In this document: positions 11,731 through 21,865 of the stretch, one piece after another
Numbering within the stretch: the stretch's first letter is position 1
How the letters are laid out: every line of letters begins with the position of its first letter
Assembly: GCA_025363315.1 (NCBI GenBank)
Contig: JANYED010000036.1
Coordinates: 1-53,605, forward strand
Direction: 5' to 3'
DNA: 53,605 bases
Source of the DNA: Polaromonas sp.
Lineage (GTDB): Bacteria > Pseudomonadota > Gammaproteobacteria > Burkholderiales > Burkholderiaceae_C
Position numbers and translations under genes: made by a program
The notes under the pieces: generated by a model
What the model saw: only the letters and a program-made list of their open reading frames with translations
Database searches by the model: none
What the model was told of the DNA's origin: nothing

Positions 11731-12678
11731 CTACCCTCGGCGCGGCATGCGCCAGGGCAGCATCAGGCGCACCGGCAGCGAGACCAGGCGCTGCAGGTCG
11801 AGCGTCTCGTGGACCGACGTCACGGGCTCGCCGAGCAGACCGGAGCGCAGCACCGAGCGCACGTAGAACGGCGTGTCTTCCAGCGTCTGCACCACCTGCG
11901 CCGGCACGCCGCGATCGGAGCGCGTGGTGCGCGCCAGCCACCACGCAGAGCGCGGCAGGGGCTGGCGCGGCGGGGGCTCGAATGCGGTGGCGCTGCCGTC
12001 AGGCGCAAAGCGTTGCGCGATGACGCGGCCGGTGCCGCGCAGCGGGCGAACGTCGTAGATGACGGCGGTGCTGGCGTCGGCGAGCACGGCGCGCGACCAG
12101 TCCCAGTCGCGAAAGCCCCGGTCCACCGGCTCGTCGCCTTCATTGGAATCGAGGTAGGCGTGGCCCGACCAGCGCACGCCGGGCTGCTGCAAGTCGACCT
12201 CGACGCGAGCGCAGGGCGCGATCGGCCCCCAGCGGTGGCGGGCATCGGCACCCGCAGCGACATCAGCGTCCAGCCCGGTCACGAAGCGGCACAGGCCCTG
12301 CGGGTGCACGCGCACCTGGCCGCGCACCCGCCGGGGCAGCGGTGCGGTGATCTCGTCGATGTCGATGACCAGCGCCTGCCCGTCCCAGCGAACCCGGCTC
12401 GGCCCGACGACGAACTCATGCCGGTCGCGCTGCATGTGTGCGTGGCCGCGCTCGGTCATGGCCCAGCGCTTGCCGGCCGCGCCATAAAGCGCGACGTTGA
12501 GGGCGCAGAAGTTTTCCGGGTCGCCGCTGCCGAAGCGCCGCGAGAAGGCGTAATAGGGCGAGAAGACGCTGCCGACGAAAGCGATGATGCTCAGGCCGTG
12601 CCGGCCGTCATCGCTGAGCGCGTCGACATACCACCAGAGATAACCACCCTTCGCGACGGGCTGGTCGAATCGAGGTGC
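11731..12678 (-). CDS. crtC: Hydroxyneurosporene synthase / carotenoid 1,2-hydratase; start codon not identifiable
   Basis: DQPVAKGGYLWWYVDALSDDGRHGLSIIAFVGSVFSPYYAFSRR, HAYLDSNEGDEPVDRGFRDWDWSRA; no in-frame ATG/GTG/TTG near the conserved N-terminus. Confidence 0.88.
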   Translation of the reverse strand, partial: APRFDQPVAKGGYLWWYVDALSDDGRHGLSIIAFVGSVFSPYYAFSRRFGSGDPENFCALNVALYGAAGKRWAMTERGHAHMQRDRHEFVVGPSRVRWDGQALVIDIDEITAPLPRRVRGQVRVHPQGLCRFVTGLDADVAAGADARHRWGPIAPCARVEVDLQQPGVRWSGHAYLDSNEGDEPVDRGFRDWDWSRAVLADASTAVIYDVRPLRGTGRVIAQRFAPDGSATAFEPPPRQPLPRSAWWLARTTRSDRGVPAQVVQTLEDTPFYVRSVLRSGLLGEPVTSVHETLDLQRLVSLPVRLMLPWRMPRRG

Positions 12679-14189
12679 GCCATCAAGGTCGCGGCCGCCA
12701 GCCGCCCCGACATGGCCGCCATCGGCACTCCCGGCCCGGGGTGCACGCTGCCCCCCGCCAGGTACAGCCCCGGCAGTTTGCTGGCCGAGCTCGGCCTTTG
12801 AAACGGCAGCATCCAGCCGTGCGATGCTGGGCCGTACAGCGCCCCGCCCGTCCCCGGAAACAGCTGGTTGAACTCGGTCGGGGTGGTTTGCACGCTGTGC
12901 GCCGTTGCCGAAGTTAAATCCAGGTCCAGGCCGCATTGGCCCAGCAATTTGAGGCTTTGCTCCTGACATGTTTGAATCTCCGAGGGGGTTAAATTTCGGC
13001 CCGCAGCCTGGTCACCCACCGCTGGCGCATTGACGAGGCAGAGCAGACGTTCGTTGCCACGCATGACATGCGCGGTGTCCGTGCGGTCTTGCGCGCACAC
13101 ATACACCGTGCCGCGGCTGGGCAGCTTGTGCTGTTTGAAGATGTCATCAAACTCGCGTTTGTAGTCCGCGTCAAAAAACACGTTGTGCCGCACCAGCGGG
13201 AAGCCGGATGTTTTGGCGTTGACAGACCACGTCACCGCTGACAAAGAGCGTTTGGGCAACGGCGTGTTTTTGGCGGCGCGGCGGGCATCATCACCAAGCA
13301 GGCCTTGCGCCAGCGCGCTGGCGTCGCCGTTGAAAATAACCGCATCGGCGTGGAGTTGCTCGCCGCCTGCCAGCTCAATGCCGCAGGCCCGGCCATCGCG
13401 CACCAAAATACGTTGACACGGCGCTGAGTAACGCAGGCTTGCGCCTCGGCGCTCAGCCTGCGCGGCTATCGCTTTGGCCAACGCATGCATACCGCCATCG
13501 ACTGACCACACGCCGTCAAGCTCGACGTGGGCCACCAGCATCAGCGTGGCGGGTGCGGCCCAGGGCGATGCGCCGCAGTAGGTAGCGTAGCGGCCAAACA
13601 GCTGGCGCAAGCGCGGGTCGTGAAAGTAGTGGCCCAGCGCGTGCCACAGCGACGCAAATGGGCCGAGACTGGCCAGCGCAGCCAGGCCTTTGACACCCAG
13701 ATCAGCACCCATGCTGGTCAAACTGGGGCGAGACGAGCGAATGTAGGGGCCTTCCAGATGGTTGTAGATGGCTTTGGCTTTTTTGCAGAAAGTGACAAAG
13801 CGCTGAGCCTCCTGGGGCGAACTGAACTGCGCAATCGCATCGGCAGAGCGCGCCACATCGGTAAATAAATCCAGGCGCTGGCCCGTGTCTGCCCACGCAT
13901 GGCGGCACAAGATGTCCAGCGGCTCCAGCTTGACCAGATCGCTCAGGTTGCAGCCCACTTGCGAGCATATTTGCTCGAACACCCAGCGCATGGTAAACAC
14001 CGTCGGGCCCGAATCAACCAGCGCGCCGCCCACACTGATCTGACGCATCTTGCCGCCAGGCGTGGCAGCGGCTTCAACCAGCGTGACGCGTACGCCGCTG
14101 TGCGCCAGCAGCAGCGCGCTGACCAGGCCGGCCATGCCTGCACCCACCACGACGACATGCTGGTCTGTCAGCACCGCCCGTTCAGCCAT
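12591..14189 (-). CDS. crtD: Methoxyneurosporene (1-hydroxycarotenoid 3,4-) desaturase
   Basis: VVVVGAGMAGLVSALLLAHSGVRVTLVEAAATPGGKM, LPGLYLAGGSVHPGPGVPMAAMSGRLAA; 3' end overlaps crtC. Confidence 0.93.
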   Translation of the reverse strand: MAERAVLTDQHVVVVGAGMAGLVSALLLAHSGVRVTLVEAAATPGGKMRQISVGGALVDSGPTVFTMRWVFEQICSQVGCNLSDLVKLEPLDILCRHAWADTGQRLDLFTDVARSADAIAQFSSPQEAQRFVTFCKKAKAIYNHLEGPYIRSSRPSLTSMGADLGVKGLAALASLGPFASLWHALGHYFHDPRLRQLFGRYATYCGASPWAAPATLMLVAHVELDGVWSVDGGMHALAKAIAAQAERRGASLRYSAPCQRILVRDGRACGIELAGGEQLHADAVIFNGDASALAQGLLGDDARRAAKNTPLPKRSLSAVTWSVNAKTSGFPLVRHNVFFDADYKREFDDIFKQHKLPSRGTVYVCAQDRTDTAHVMRGNERLLCLVNAPAVGDQAAGRNLTPSEIQTCQEQSLKLLGQCGLDLDLTSATAHSVQTTPTEFNQLFPGTGGALYGPASHGWMLPFQRPSSASKLPGLYLAGGSVHPGPGVPMAAMSGRLAAATLMAHLDSTSPSRRVVISGGMSTRSAMTAGTA

Positions 14190-14919
14190 AAGAACGGCCA
14201 CGCCAAGTGCCGGTCAGCTCGCACGGCACAAAACGCGCAAACATTGACTCTGAAAAGAAAGCACCGTCATGTGCAGCGCGTATGGCAGCCAGGTGCGCGC
14301 CCGTACGTGCATACGCATCCATGGCGGCTGTGCTGGCCCACAAGCTGAAAGTGGCTTGCCTGAAAAAAGGCGCCTCACCAACACCGGTAGCCAGCAGGCA
14401 ACCTTCTGCGGCATTGAGCGACACCTCGCTGGCCGGCTGCATGCGCCAAAAGCGCCATGCGCTCATGGGCCGGATAGACGCGCGGGTTAGTGTGGCGATG
14501 GGCCCATTTTGAGGTGCGCTGGCCGTTACCGCAATTGACCGCCCAGACCACGCGCCGCGGCACGAATAGGCACGGAGCTTGGCGCTGCAAAATTCTTGGG
14601 AGCGCTGCTCGTATGCTGTCGCTCTAGGTGATTTTAAAAAAGCATCGGCGCACAGCTCGTCAGTAAAGAGACAAAAGAGCGCTTGGCGCGAGCTGCTGGG
14701 CTTTAAGCCAAAGCCGCCTCCGTCGCCACTGCCCATGACTTTGCACATCACCAGCCCCGGCACGCCGCGCATGAGGAAACGACCAAATACGAAGCGCGCA
14801 TAACCCCAGATGCGGTGGCGCAAGGCGATGTCGGCCAATAAAAAAACAGCCACCGTGCCCACTGCTTTTGGCTGCGGGCTTGCGGTGGCTGGTGCTTGCG
14901 GAGGATCGATGGGCGGCAT
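14182..14919 (-). CDS. crtA: Spheroidene monooxygenase
   Basis: RGVPGLVMCKVMGSGDGGGFGLKP, NGPIATLTRASIRPMSAWRFW, TGVGEAPFFRQATFSLW, ARTGAHLAAIRA; between crtD and pufC. Confidence 0.88.
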   Translation of the reverse strand: MPPIDPPQAPATASPQPKAVGTVAVFLLADIALRHRIWGYARFVFGRFLMRGVPGLVMCKVMGSGDGGGFGLKPSSSRQALFCLFTDELCADAFLKSPRATAYEQRSQEFCSAKLRAYSCRGAWSGRSIAVTASAPQNGPIATLTRASIRPMSAWRFWRMQPASEVSLNAAEGCLLATGVGEAPFFRQATFSLWASTAAMDAYARTGAHLAAIRAAHDGAFFSESMFARFVPCELTGTWRGRSYG

Positions 14920-14981
14920 ACAAAAGTGACCGCCCAGCACTGAAAGCAAAATTCAGTGAGGGCTCATGGGCCAGTACCAAT

Positions 14982-16097
14982 TTATTTGGCTGAAACCTCA
15001 ACTTTACCGGCGGCAGGCACAAACTGCGCCGCATCAGCCACAGGCACAGCGGCAGGCGCATCAGGCGCTTTGACGGGCGCATACATCGCTGGATAGTGCT
15101 TGGCCATGGCTGCGCCATACAGTGGTTTGTAGGCACCCTGGTGGCAAGTAGCGCAATTTGCTTTTGCGACGTCGCCAGTGGGGCCCAAGCGGCCAGCCGG
15201 AAACACATTGGTCAGCGGCACCATGTATTCGTTGTTCAACTCACGCGCCATGCGGATCCCGTACCAGGCGGTGGCTCGCTGCGGCGTGGCGTTTGCACCC
15301 CATGCGGCAAAGGCTTGTGTGTTGTGGCAATAGGTGCAGTTCACCCCCAGCGAGTTAGACCAGTGGATCATCAACCCATAGGTGTGCTCAGCCTGCTTGA
15401 TTGAGCTCCGGTTGGAAGCTGTGCCGCTCATGGCCAACGCTTCTTTGCCGTTCACGCGAATGGGTTTGCTGTCCAGGAAGTAAGGCGTGAACGGGTCATA
15501 AGGCAGTGACGACAACCCCACCGTTTTAGCGGCCTTGTTTTGCCCGAAGTCATTGCCCATTCCGCCCGCAGCAGACTTTTGTTCGGTTGGCTTGAACCAG
15601 ATTTCTTTGGGAATGTTGTTGCCGCGGTGACAGGTATAGCAAGTCACGCCGGTTTCCGCCACGTGCGTTTTCCAGCCTGAATTTACTTTTTGCGTCATTT
15701 GCAGCATCTTGCGCGCCACTACTTTGGTGTAAACGCTGTCATCTGCAAAGTTACCCGCGACATGGCAATACAGGCAACCCTGCTGAGGGGCCACCCACTC
15801 AGTGATCGCGCTCATCGTGCGAGCGAATTCACCGACGCTCAAATCACCGAGTACCTTGACGTTTTGATAAACCGCGCCAGCCCGGGGCGTACCGGGCACG
15901 TCGACGAGTGCTTCAGCAACAGCAGGCGCAGTATTGAGCGACGCCTGAGTCGCCAGGGTGCGCGGGTTGTACACCTGCTCCATGGCGGTGCCGCGAAAGC
16001 CTGTTTGCGACACGGCAATGGGTGGCCGTTCGCAACCGGCCATCAGTAGGGCGGCAGTGCTGGCCAGCAGCAATTTGATTGTTGCGCGCGTCATCAT
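14982..16097 (-). CDS. pufC: Reaction-center tetraheme cytochrome c subunit
   Basis: Four CxxCH motifs (CLYCH, CYTCH, CTYCH, CATCH), lipobox LLMAGC. Confidence 0.97.
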   Translation of the reverse strand: MMTRATIKLLLASTAALLMAGCERPPIAVSQTGFRGTAMEQVYNPRTLATQASLNTAPAVAEALVDVPGTPRAGAVYQNVKVLGDLSVGEFARTMSAITEWVAPQQGCLYCHVAGNFADDSVYTKVVARKMLQMTQKVNSGWKTHVAETGVTCYTCHRGNNIPKEIWFKPTEQKSAAGGMGNDFGQNKAAKTVGLSSLPYDPFTPYFLDSKPIRVNGKEALAMSGTASNRSSIKQAEHTYGLMIHWSNSLGVNCTYCHNTQAFAAWGANATPQRATAWYGIRMARELNNEYMVPLTNVFPAGRLGPTGDVAKANCATCHQGAYKPLYGAAMAKHYPAMYAPVKAPDAPAAVPVADAAQFVPAAGKVEVSAK

Positions 16098-17068
16098 GGT
16101 TTTACTCCAAGCAAGGCTGGATCAATGGTCGGAACGTACACCGCAGGGTAGCCAGGCACCACATGGTGTTTAACAGACCACAAGTACCAGTTGTCAACGA
16201 CCGTACCGGTAAGAAGAATGCCGATACCACCGACCAGCGGGCAAAGCACGGCAAACCACCAAGCCCAGCGGTGAATTGACTCCATGGTCGCGTTGTAACC
16301 CATGGTCCAGCGCCAGAAAAGACCGGCGCGCTCTGACGCGGTGCCGCGGTCAATGATCTGCTCAATTTCACGTTCGCCGCCGTAACGGCCCACCGCCAAA
16401 ATGGTTGCCCCGTGCATGGCAAAAAGTAATACCGAGCCATACAAAAACACGATGGACAGTGCATGGAACGGGTTGTAGAACAGGTTGCCATAGCGCAGCG
16501 ACAAAGCGGCTGTCCAGTCCAAATGCGGAAAGATGCCAAAGGGTACTGATTCAGCCCAGCTGCCCATGAGGATCGGACGAAACAAGCCAACAACCAGATA
16601 CAGCCAGATCGCGGCAGCGAAGGCCCATGCCACGTGTGTCCCGAGCCCCAGCTGGCGAGCCCGGCGATACATGCGGGCCCACCACAAGATGAGAGACACT
16701 GTGAGCATAAAGCCAGCGATATTCCACCAGCCGCCATCGTTGAGCGGCGCAATGCTGAGGCCATAACTTGGCGGCGGCGGATCCAGCGCTAGCCAGAACA
16801 GCTGGCGCACCATTTGCAGCGGATTCCAATCCACCTGGGCTAACATATTAAAGCCAATGATGTTGAACGCCAGCGTGCCGAACAACAATGACGCAAGGCC
16901 CAGCCAGCCAAGATAGATTGATCCGATTTGCGCATTGCCCAGTCGACCAGCAAGGTGCCAGAAAAATGGTGGCCCAATGCGTTCGGAGTCTTCACGCGGC
17001 AGCGGCACACCGGGAGATGCAGGCCCTGTAGGCTGCACCGTGGTAAAAAGATTTTGATATTCAGCCAT
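16094..17068 (-). CDS. pufM: Reaction center M subunit
   Basis: [53 protein letters not shown]. Confidence 0.98.
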   Translation of the reverse strand: MAEYQNLFTTVQPTGPASPGVPLPREDSERIGPPFFWHLAGRLGNAQIGSIYLGWLGLASLLFGTLAFNIIGFNMLAQVDWNPLQMVRQLFWLALDPPPPSYGLSIAPLNDGGWWNIAGFMLTVSLILWWARMYRRARQLGLGTHVAWAFAAAIWLYLVVGLFRPILMGSWAESVPFGIFPHLDWTAALSLRYGNLFYNPFHALSIVFLYGSVLLFAMHGATILAVGRYGGEREIEQIIDRGTASERAGLFWRWTMGYNATMESIHRWAWWFAVLCPLVGGIGILLTGTVVDNWYLWSVKHHVVPGYPAVYVPTIDPALLGVKP

Positions 17069-17089
17069 ATTTGTGATCCTCGTGTTCTT

Positions 17090-17917
17090 TTAATGACCCC
17101 AGATGGGCATGTTCAGCCACCAGCCCCACCATTCAGGCCAGCCACGTGTCCAGAACGGTCCGCTGATAACAATGCAAAGCGCTGAAAACCACACGGCCGC
17201 CAGCGCCAGGAACAGACCCAGCCGGTGGATACCCAACGTGCCCACCGAGTAGCCAATCACGTCGCGAAAAAATGTGTCCTCATGCTCTGGCGTTTTAACG
17301 ACTTGGCCGTTACCAGGGTTGGTGGCTGACAGCACCAGGGCGCCGTGCAGTGAAAGCGAAAGTGTGGTCGCAAAGAACAACGTGACGGCAATCATGTGGG
17401 CCGGGTTGTAATGAAAGTGCAAATATTGGTAACCGGTATTGCTGACCCAGTCCAGGTGGCTGTAAATACCGTATGGAAAAGCATGGCCCCAGGAGCCCAT
17501 CAGCACCGGGCGGATGACCTGCAGGGTGAAATATGCAAAGATGGCAAAGCTATACGCAACCGGTACGTGTAATCCCATGCCCAACTTTCGGCAGATTTCA
17601 ACTTGCCGCAGCGCCCAAGAAACGAATGCGCCCAAAGCGCAAAACGTGATGACTTGCCACAAGCCGCCAGCCATCATCGGCGCCATGCGCAGCCCGTTTG
17701 AAATGTCTGGTGGCGCAATATTGATTTGCCACATGTTCCAGGTCGGGCCCATCGCCGCTCCCCACAGAATCATCGCGGTGCCGAGTGCTGTAAAAAATGC
17801 AGTCGTCACCCCAAAAAAGCCAACGTAGAACGGGCCGACCCAAAAGTCAAACAAGTCGCCCCCAATTAGGGTGCCGCCGCGCACGCGGTACTTTCTTTCA
17901 AAACTCAGCATGGCCAT
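17090..17917 (-). CDS. pufL: Reaction center L subunit
   Basis: [59 protein letters not shown]. Confidence 0.98.
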   Translation of the reverse strand: MAMLSFERKYRVRGGTLIGGDLFDFWVGPFYVGFFGVTTAFFTALGTAMILWGAAMGPTWNMWQINIAPPDISNGLRMAPMMAGGLWQVITFCALGAFVSWALRQVEICRKLGMGLHVPVAYSFAIFAYFTLQVIRPVLMGSWGHAFPYGIYSHLDWVSNTGYQYLHFHYNPAHMIAVTLFFATTLSLSLHGALVLSATNPGNGQVVKTPEHEDTFFRDVIGYSVGTLGIHRLGLFLALAAVWFSALCIVISGPFWTRGWPEWWGWWLNMPIWGH

Positions 17918-17989
17918 GTTGGCTCCTCTGCCCGATACGCTTTCATGCGTGACTCGGATTAAAAACTGTTAAAACTAATTCTTGGGTAG

Positions 17990-18034
17990 GGTGTGCGAAG
18001 CAGGCCGCGAAAGCCTGACTTCGCTCACCACACC
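17990..18034 (-). promoter_or_regulatory. Strong intercistronic stem-loop between pufA and pufL
   Basis: GGTGTG-CGAAG-CAGGC / GCCTG-CTTCG-CACACC pair, loop CGCGAAA, small bulges. Confidence 0.7.
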
Positions 18035-18054
18035 GGTAGCAAAATATGCTCTCG

Positions 18055-18246
18055 TTATTTAGACGGAGGCATTGCTGCATTATTTGCAGCTTTAGCAGCC
18101 TTGACAGTGTCAGGATGCCACGTGTTAAGGTTGTATCGATCGGTACTGAGTTGAACCAGATGGATCGAGGTGCTGGTAAAAGCAATGATCAAACCGGTGA
18201 AGATGATCGCCTTGCGGGGATCGACCATACGCCACATACGCCACAT
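18055..18246 (-). CDS. pufA: LH1 alpha polypeptide
   Basis: MWRMWRMVDPRKAIIFTGLIIAFTSTSIHLVQLSTDRYNLNTW; AAGGA ribosome-binding site. Confidence 0.95.
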   Translation of the reverse strand: MWRMWRMVDPRKAIIFTGLIIAFTSTSIHLVQLSTDRYNLNTWHPDTVKAAKAANNAAMPPSK

Positions 18247-18256
18247 AATATTTCCT

Positions 18257-18481
18257 TTAGTTGAGTTGAGAAATCACGGTATAGACAGCTGACTTCACGC
18301 TTCCCAGCATGGGACGTGTTCCTTCTGCTCCTGGCAGCCAGTTACGCCATTCCATAAAAAGCATCTGGCCCGTCATTGCAAGCAATAAAAAGACACAGAA
18401 AAGCACGACGTACAGGTAGCGAAACTCTTCGAGAGGAGCTTGCGCTTCGCTGTGGGCGTGCTGAGCATGTAAGTAAGTCAT
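18257..18481 (-). CDS. 74-aa single-TM protein between pufB and pufA; His-less LH1 beta-like or PufQ-like
   Basis: MTYLHAQHAHSEAQAPLEEFRYLYVVLFCVFLLLAMTGQMLFMEWRNWLPGAEGTRPMLGSVKSAVYTVISQLN; GGAG upstream of ATG; 32 bp after pufB, 10 bp before pufA. Confidence 0.85.
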   Translation of the reverse strand: MTYLHAQHAHSEAQAPLEEFRYLYVVLFCVFLLLAMTGQMLFMEWRNWLPGAEGTRPMLGSVKSAVYTVISQLN

Positions 18482-18513
18482 ATTTATCTCCGTGAATAGG
18501 TGCTAAGGGTTTC

Positions 18514-18657
18514 TTAGAACCAGGGACGCCAGATCCACACCAGGCTATGGGCGAGCAATGCGCCCGCAGCAAACATCAGGTAACCCTGGATGTAATACTT
18601 GTGAAATTCCTGGCACTCTGTATCAGACAGTCCAGAAGGACTTGTACTTGGATTCAT
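18514..18657 (-). CDS. pufB: LH1 beta polypeptide
   Basis: [47 protein letters not shown]. Confidence 0.95.
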   Translation of the reverse strand: MNPSTSPSGLSDTECQEFHKYYIQGYLMFAAGALLAHSLVWIWRPWF

Positions 18658-18693
18658 CGTCAATACCTCACTTAAAAAGCCTTCCGGCCAACA

Positions 18694-18711
18694 CCCTGCT
18701 GGAAAGCAGGG
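18694..18711 (-). promoter_or_regulatory. Stem-loop upstream of pufB (7-bp stem)
   Basis: CCCTGCT-GGAA-AGCAGGG perfect inverted repeat. Confidence 0.55.
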
Positions 18712-18749
18712 AACGAATTGCCACAGCAAGATTGCTGCAGCGAACTTGC

Positions 18750-18767
18750 ATTCAGGCAAGCCTGAAT
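18750..18767 (-). promoter_or_regulatory. Palindrome between bchZ and pufB (8-bp arms)
   Basis: ATTCAGGC-AA-GCCTGAAT perfect inverted repeat. Confidence 0.5.
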
Positions 18768-18802
18768 ACTTGTGCAGATATTCGCAGAAATGGTGTTGCA
18801 GA

Positions 18803-20281
18803 TCATGCAGTCACCACCACTTTTGAACGCCCGAACAATTCTGAAAGCTGGCCAAGTTCGACACTTGATTTGCCGGATTGGCGCGCGTCGCGCTCGGCGC
18901 GATCCCGCATTTGCTTGGCCGCCGAAATACGAACCAGGACAGGCTCGGCTTCAATCAACTCTTCCAATAACGCGTGAGCATCAGCGCTCCAGGTAACCGG
19001 TTGATCCGCGTGAATGCGGCCCGGTGTTGAGTCAATCTTGTCGAGCTCAGTCCCCAGTGGCAGGATATGAAACAACGCGTCAAACAGCGCATTGCAAAAC
19101 TCTTGAATCAGATAGGTAGCACCTGCGTAGCCCATAAAAGGCGTGCCGGTATGCCGACGAATAATCGGTAGCGGAAACGAAGCCGGAATGAAAGTCGCTT
19201 TCATCATCCCGCCACCGCCACATTCGGCCAGGTACATGCGTTCGTTGTAGCTGCCGTACATCACCAGTGGTGTTTTGGTGGTTGTGAGGCGGCGCACTTC
19301 GGCGTTGTCAGTTTTGGCGCCAGGGCAACGTGCGATTGCAAAGTTGCAAGGCAAGCCCATTTCATCTTCCAGAAAATGGCGGATGCCGCGTGTGTAGGTT
19401 TCATTTGCCACTACGGCAAAGCTGGCAGTGCCAAAAAAGTCCTGGGTGACCGAACGCCACAGGTCCCAGATGGGCTTGATCGTGGTGTGCTTTTCGCGTT
19501 CAATAAATGGCTCAGGGTCAACGCCCAGCAATTCGCCCAGCTTGCGTAAAAATTTGGTCGTGCTGTGCAGGCCAATGGGTGCTTGCAGGTAGGGCCGCTC
19601 CAGCGCCTCGCACAGCATGCGGCCAAACTCGCGGTACATGCAAATGTTGACGTCGGCTTCTACCAGTCGCGATACATCGGCCAAATGGCTGCCCAGCGGG
19701 AACACCATATTGATCTCGGCACCAATGCCTTGCACGAGCCGACGGATTTCAGCCAGATCGCTTGGGCAATTGAAGGTGCCGTAGCTTGGGCCAATGATGT
19801 TGACCCTTGGCTTTTCACCTTGTGCGCGCTCAGACGCTGGCTTGCGTGCCGGTACATGCTTGAGGCCGTACTCTGACCACAGCCAGAATATTGCTCGATT
19901 GGCACATTGCCACTGGTCTTCGTCAATCGTACGGGGCAAGAACCGCTGGATGTTGGTACCGGCTGGCGTTACACCACCGCCAATCATTTCTGCAATCGAA
20001 CCGGTTACTACAACAGAAGGTAAATCTGGGTCGAGCGCGGCATGCGCGCGGCGCATCGAACCCTCTGTGCCTTCACGGCCCAGCTGCTCTTCGGCCAAGC
20101 CAGTGACCACAATCGGTAATTCGTGAGGCGGCAGGGCATCGGTGTAGTGCAGTACCGACGTCACAGGCAAATTCTCGCAACCCACAGGGCCATCAATGAC
20201 GACTTGCAAGCCTTTGATGGCGGTGAAGACATACACCGCGCCCCAATAACCGCCGGCACGATCGTGGTCCAGCACTAGCAT
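18803..20281 (-). CDS. bchZ: Chlorophyllide a reductase subunit Z
   Basis: [62 protein letters not shown]. Confidence 0.97.
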   Translation of the reverse strand: MLVLDHDRAGGYWGAVYVFTAIKGLQVVIDGPVGCENLPVTSVLHYTDALPPHELPIVVTGLAEEQLGREGTEGSMRRAHAALDPDLPSVVVTGSIAEMIGGGVTPAGTNIQRFLPRTIDEDQWQCANRAIFWLWSEYGLKHVPARKPASERAQGEKPRVNIIGPSYGTFNCPSDLAEIRRLVQGIGAEINMVFPLGSHLADVSRLVEADVNICMYREFGRMLCEALERPYLQAPIGLHSTTKFLRKLGELLGVDPEPFIEREKHTTIKPIWDLWRSVTQDFFGTASFAVVANETYTRGIRHFLEDEMGLPCNFAIARCPGAKTDNAEVRRLTTTKTPLVMYGSYNERMYLAECGGGGMMKATFIPASFPLPIIRRHTGTPFMGYAGATYLIQEFCNALFDALFHILPLGTELDKIDSTPGRIHADQPVTWSADAHALLEELIEAEPVLVRISAAKQMRDRAERDARQSGKSSVELGQLSELFGRSKVVVTA

Positions 20282-21840
20282 CAGATCATTTCCTCAGCTT
20301 TGCGTTTCTTGGCCATCTTCACGGCCAATCTGCGTTGTTCGGCCTTGAATTCTGGGCGGTCTTGTGGAACGCCTTGCGCCGCTTCCCACACGCCTGTGGA
20401 GTGCCCTGTGCCTGTTGAGCCAAAGAATTCCTTCATTTGCTCAAAGCGACCTTTGTTACCGATAGCCGAGTTAACAACGGTGGCCAACGAACCTGCGCCA
20501 GCGGGTCCCATCAAGGGTCGGGCAGAAATCAGGTTGGTGAAATACAGCGATGGGATCGTCAACTCTTTCGCGGCTTGCACCACTGGCGTGGTACCGATGG
20601 CCAGGTCAGGCTTGAACTCATGCACGGCTGCGAGGTCTTGCTCCAGCGAAGCGCGGAACTGCACCATCACGCCCTTGCTTTCCAGCCACTGCACGTCGGC
20701 TTCGTTCCAGGCGGTGCGCGGGCAGGCGCTGCCGACGTAGCGCAGGTCAGCGCCGCTTTCAACCAGCAAGCGGCCGACGAGCAATTCAGAACCTTCGTAG
20801 CCACTCAGGGTGATGCGGCCTTTGATGGGCGTTTTACCCAATACCGCTTTGATAGCCGGCAGAAATTTGTTTTTAGCAGCATCAATATCGCTTTGCGCAA
20901 TGTTGGTCGCCTCACCAATCGCTTGCAACCAAGCTTCAGTGCCGTCGTAACCGACTGGCGCCGAGCCAACAACCTTGCGACCTGCGGCATCAAACTCGCG
21001 CACGCTGGCGGTATAAAACGGGTGAATGGCCGCTACCGCAGCGCAGTCAAGCGCGGCATACAACTCGCGCCATTCGCGCGTGGGCACGCTCGGGCCAGCC
21101 GCCAGGCCCATAGGCTCCAGCATCATGCCGATAATGACCGGATCAGCCGGGAACATTTCACCGAGCAAGGTAATGGTTGGTTTTTCAGACTTGCCATTGC
21201 GCGGCGCTTGTACCGGGCCAGCCAATGCTTCGGTGCGCGCGTATTTCAGCATCGCGCCAGCCAAAACGTCTTTGGCTTCTGCGTGTGTCGGCACACCAAA
21301 ACCCGGCACGTCCACTCCGATGATGCGCACGCCGTTGATTTCTTTAGGCAAAATTTGCAGCGGCACGCCACTGGCGGTGGGCACACACAAATTGATGATG
21401 ACAATCGCGTCGTACAAGGCTGGGTCAGCTTGCTGGAACACCGCTTCGCGAATGTCTTCAAACAGTTTGCCTGTGACCAGCGACTCGGAGTTAAACGGGA
21501 CATAACCCACACTGCGCCTGGCACCGTAAAAATGTGACGTGAATGTCAAGCCATATACGCAACAAGCTGAGCCGGACAAAATAGTGGCCGTGCGGCGCAT
21601 GCGCAAGCCGACACGCAATGAGCCAAACGCGGGGCACATACTTTGCGGTTGATCGTGCGGACCTGCTTTGGGATTCTTTGGGTAATCTTTTGCGTACTGG
21701 TCCAAGATTTCAGATTTACCCGCTGACTTGGCAGCCGCCAACATCGCCTCGCCGCCGCTGTGGCAGCCCATGCCGTCGCCTTCCAGCGCCGTGCTGATCG
21801 GCGCTGTCGGCATCGGGATGATCGGGATAACTGTGCTCAT
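20281..21840 (-). CDS. bchY: Chlorophyllide a reductase subunit Y
   Basis: [51 protein letters not shown]. Confidence 0.97.
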   Translation of the reverse strand: MSTVIPIIPMPTAPISTALEGDGMGCHSGGEAMLAAAKSAGKSEILDQYAKDYPKNPKAGPHDQPQSMCPAFGSLRVGLRMRRTATILSGSACCVYGLTFTSHFYGARRSVGYVPFNSESLVTGKLFEDIREAVFQQADPALYDAIVIINLCVPTASGVPLQILPKEINGVRIIGVDVPGFGVPTHAEAKDVLAGAMLKYARTEALAGPVQAPRNGKSEKPTITLLGEMFPADPVIIGMMLEPMGLAAGPSVPTREWRELYAALDCAAVAAIHPFYTASVREFDAAGRKVVGSAPVGYDGTEAWLQAIGEATNIAQSDIDAAKNKFLPAIKAVLGKTPIKGRITLSGYEGSELLVGRLLVESGADLRYVGSACPRTAWNEADVQWLESKGVMVQFRASLEQDLAAVHEFKPDLAIGTTPVVQAAKELTIPSLYFTNLISARPLMGPAGAGSLATVVNSAIGNKGRFEQMKEFFGSTGTGHSTGVWEAAQGVPQDRPEFKAEQRRLAVKMAKKRKAEEMI

Positions 21841-21865
21841 GATTTTTTATTCAGCTCAGACTTCG

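Noticed and set aside
11581-12801. 406-aa plus-strand ORF
   Set aside because: Antisense to crtC, which has conserved family motifs; no recognisable protein features
20437-21537. 366-aa plus-strand ORF opposite bchY
   Set aside because: Shadow of a conserved gene
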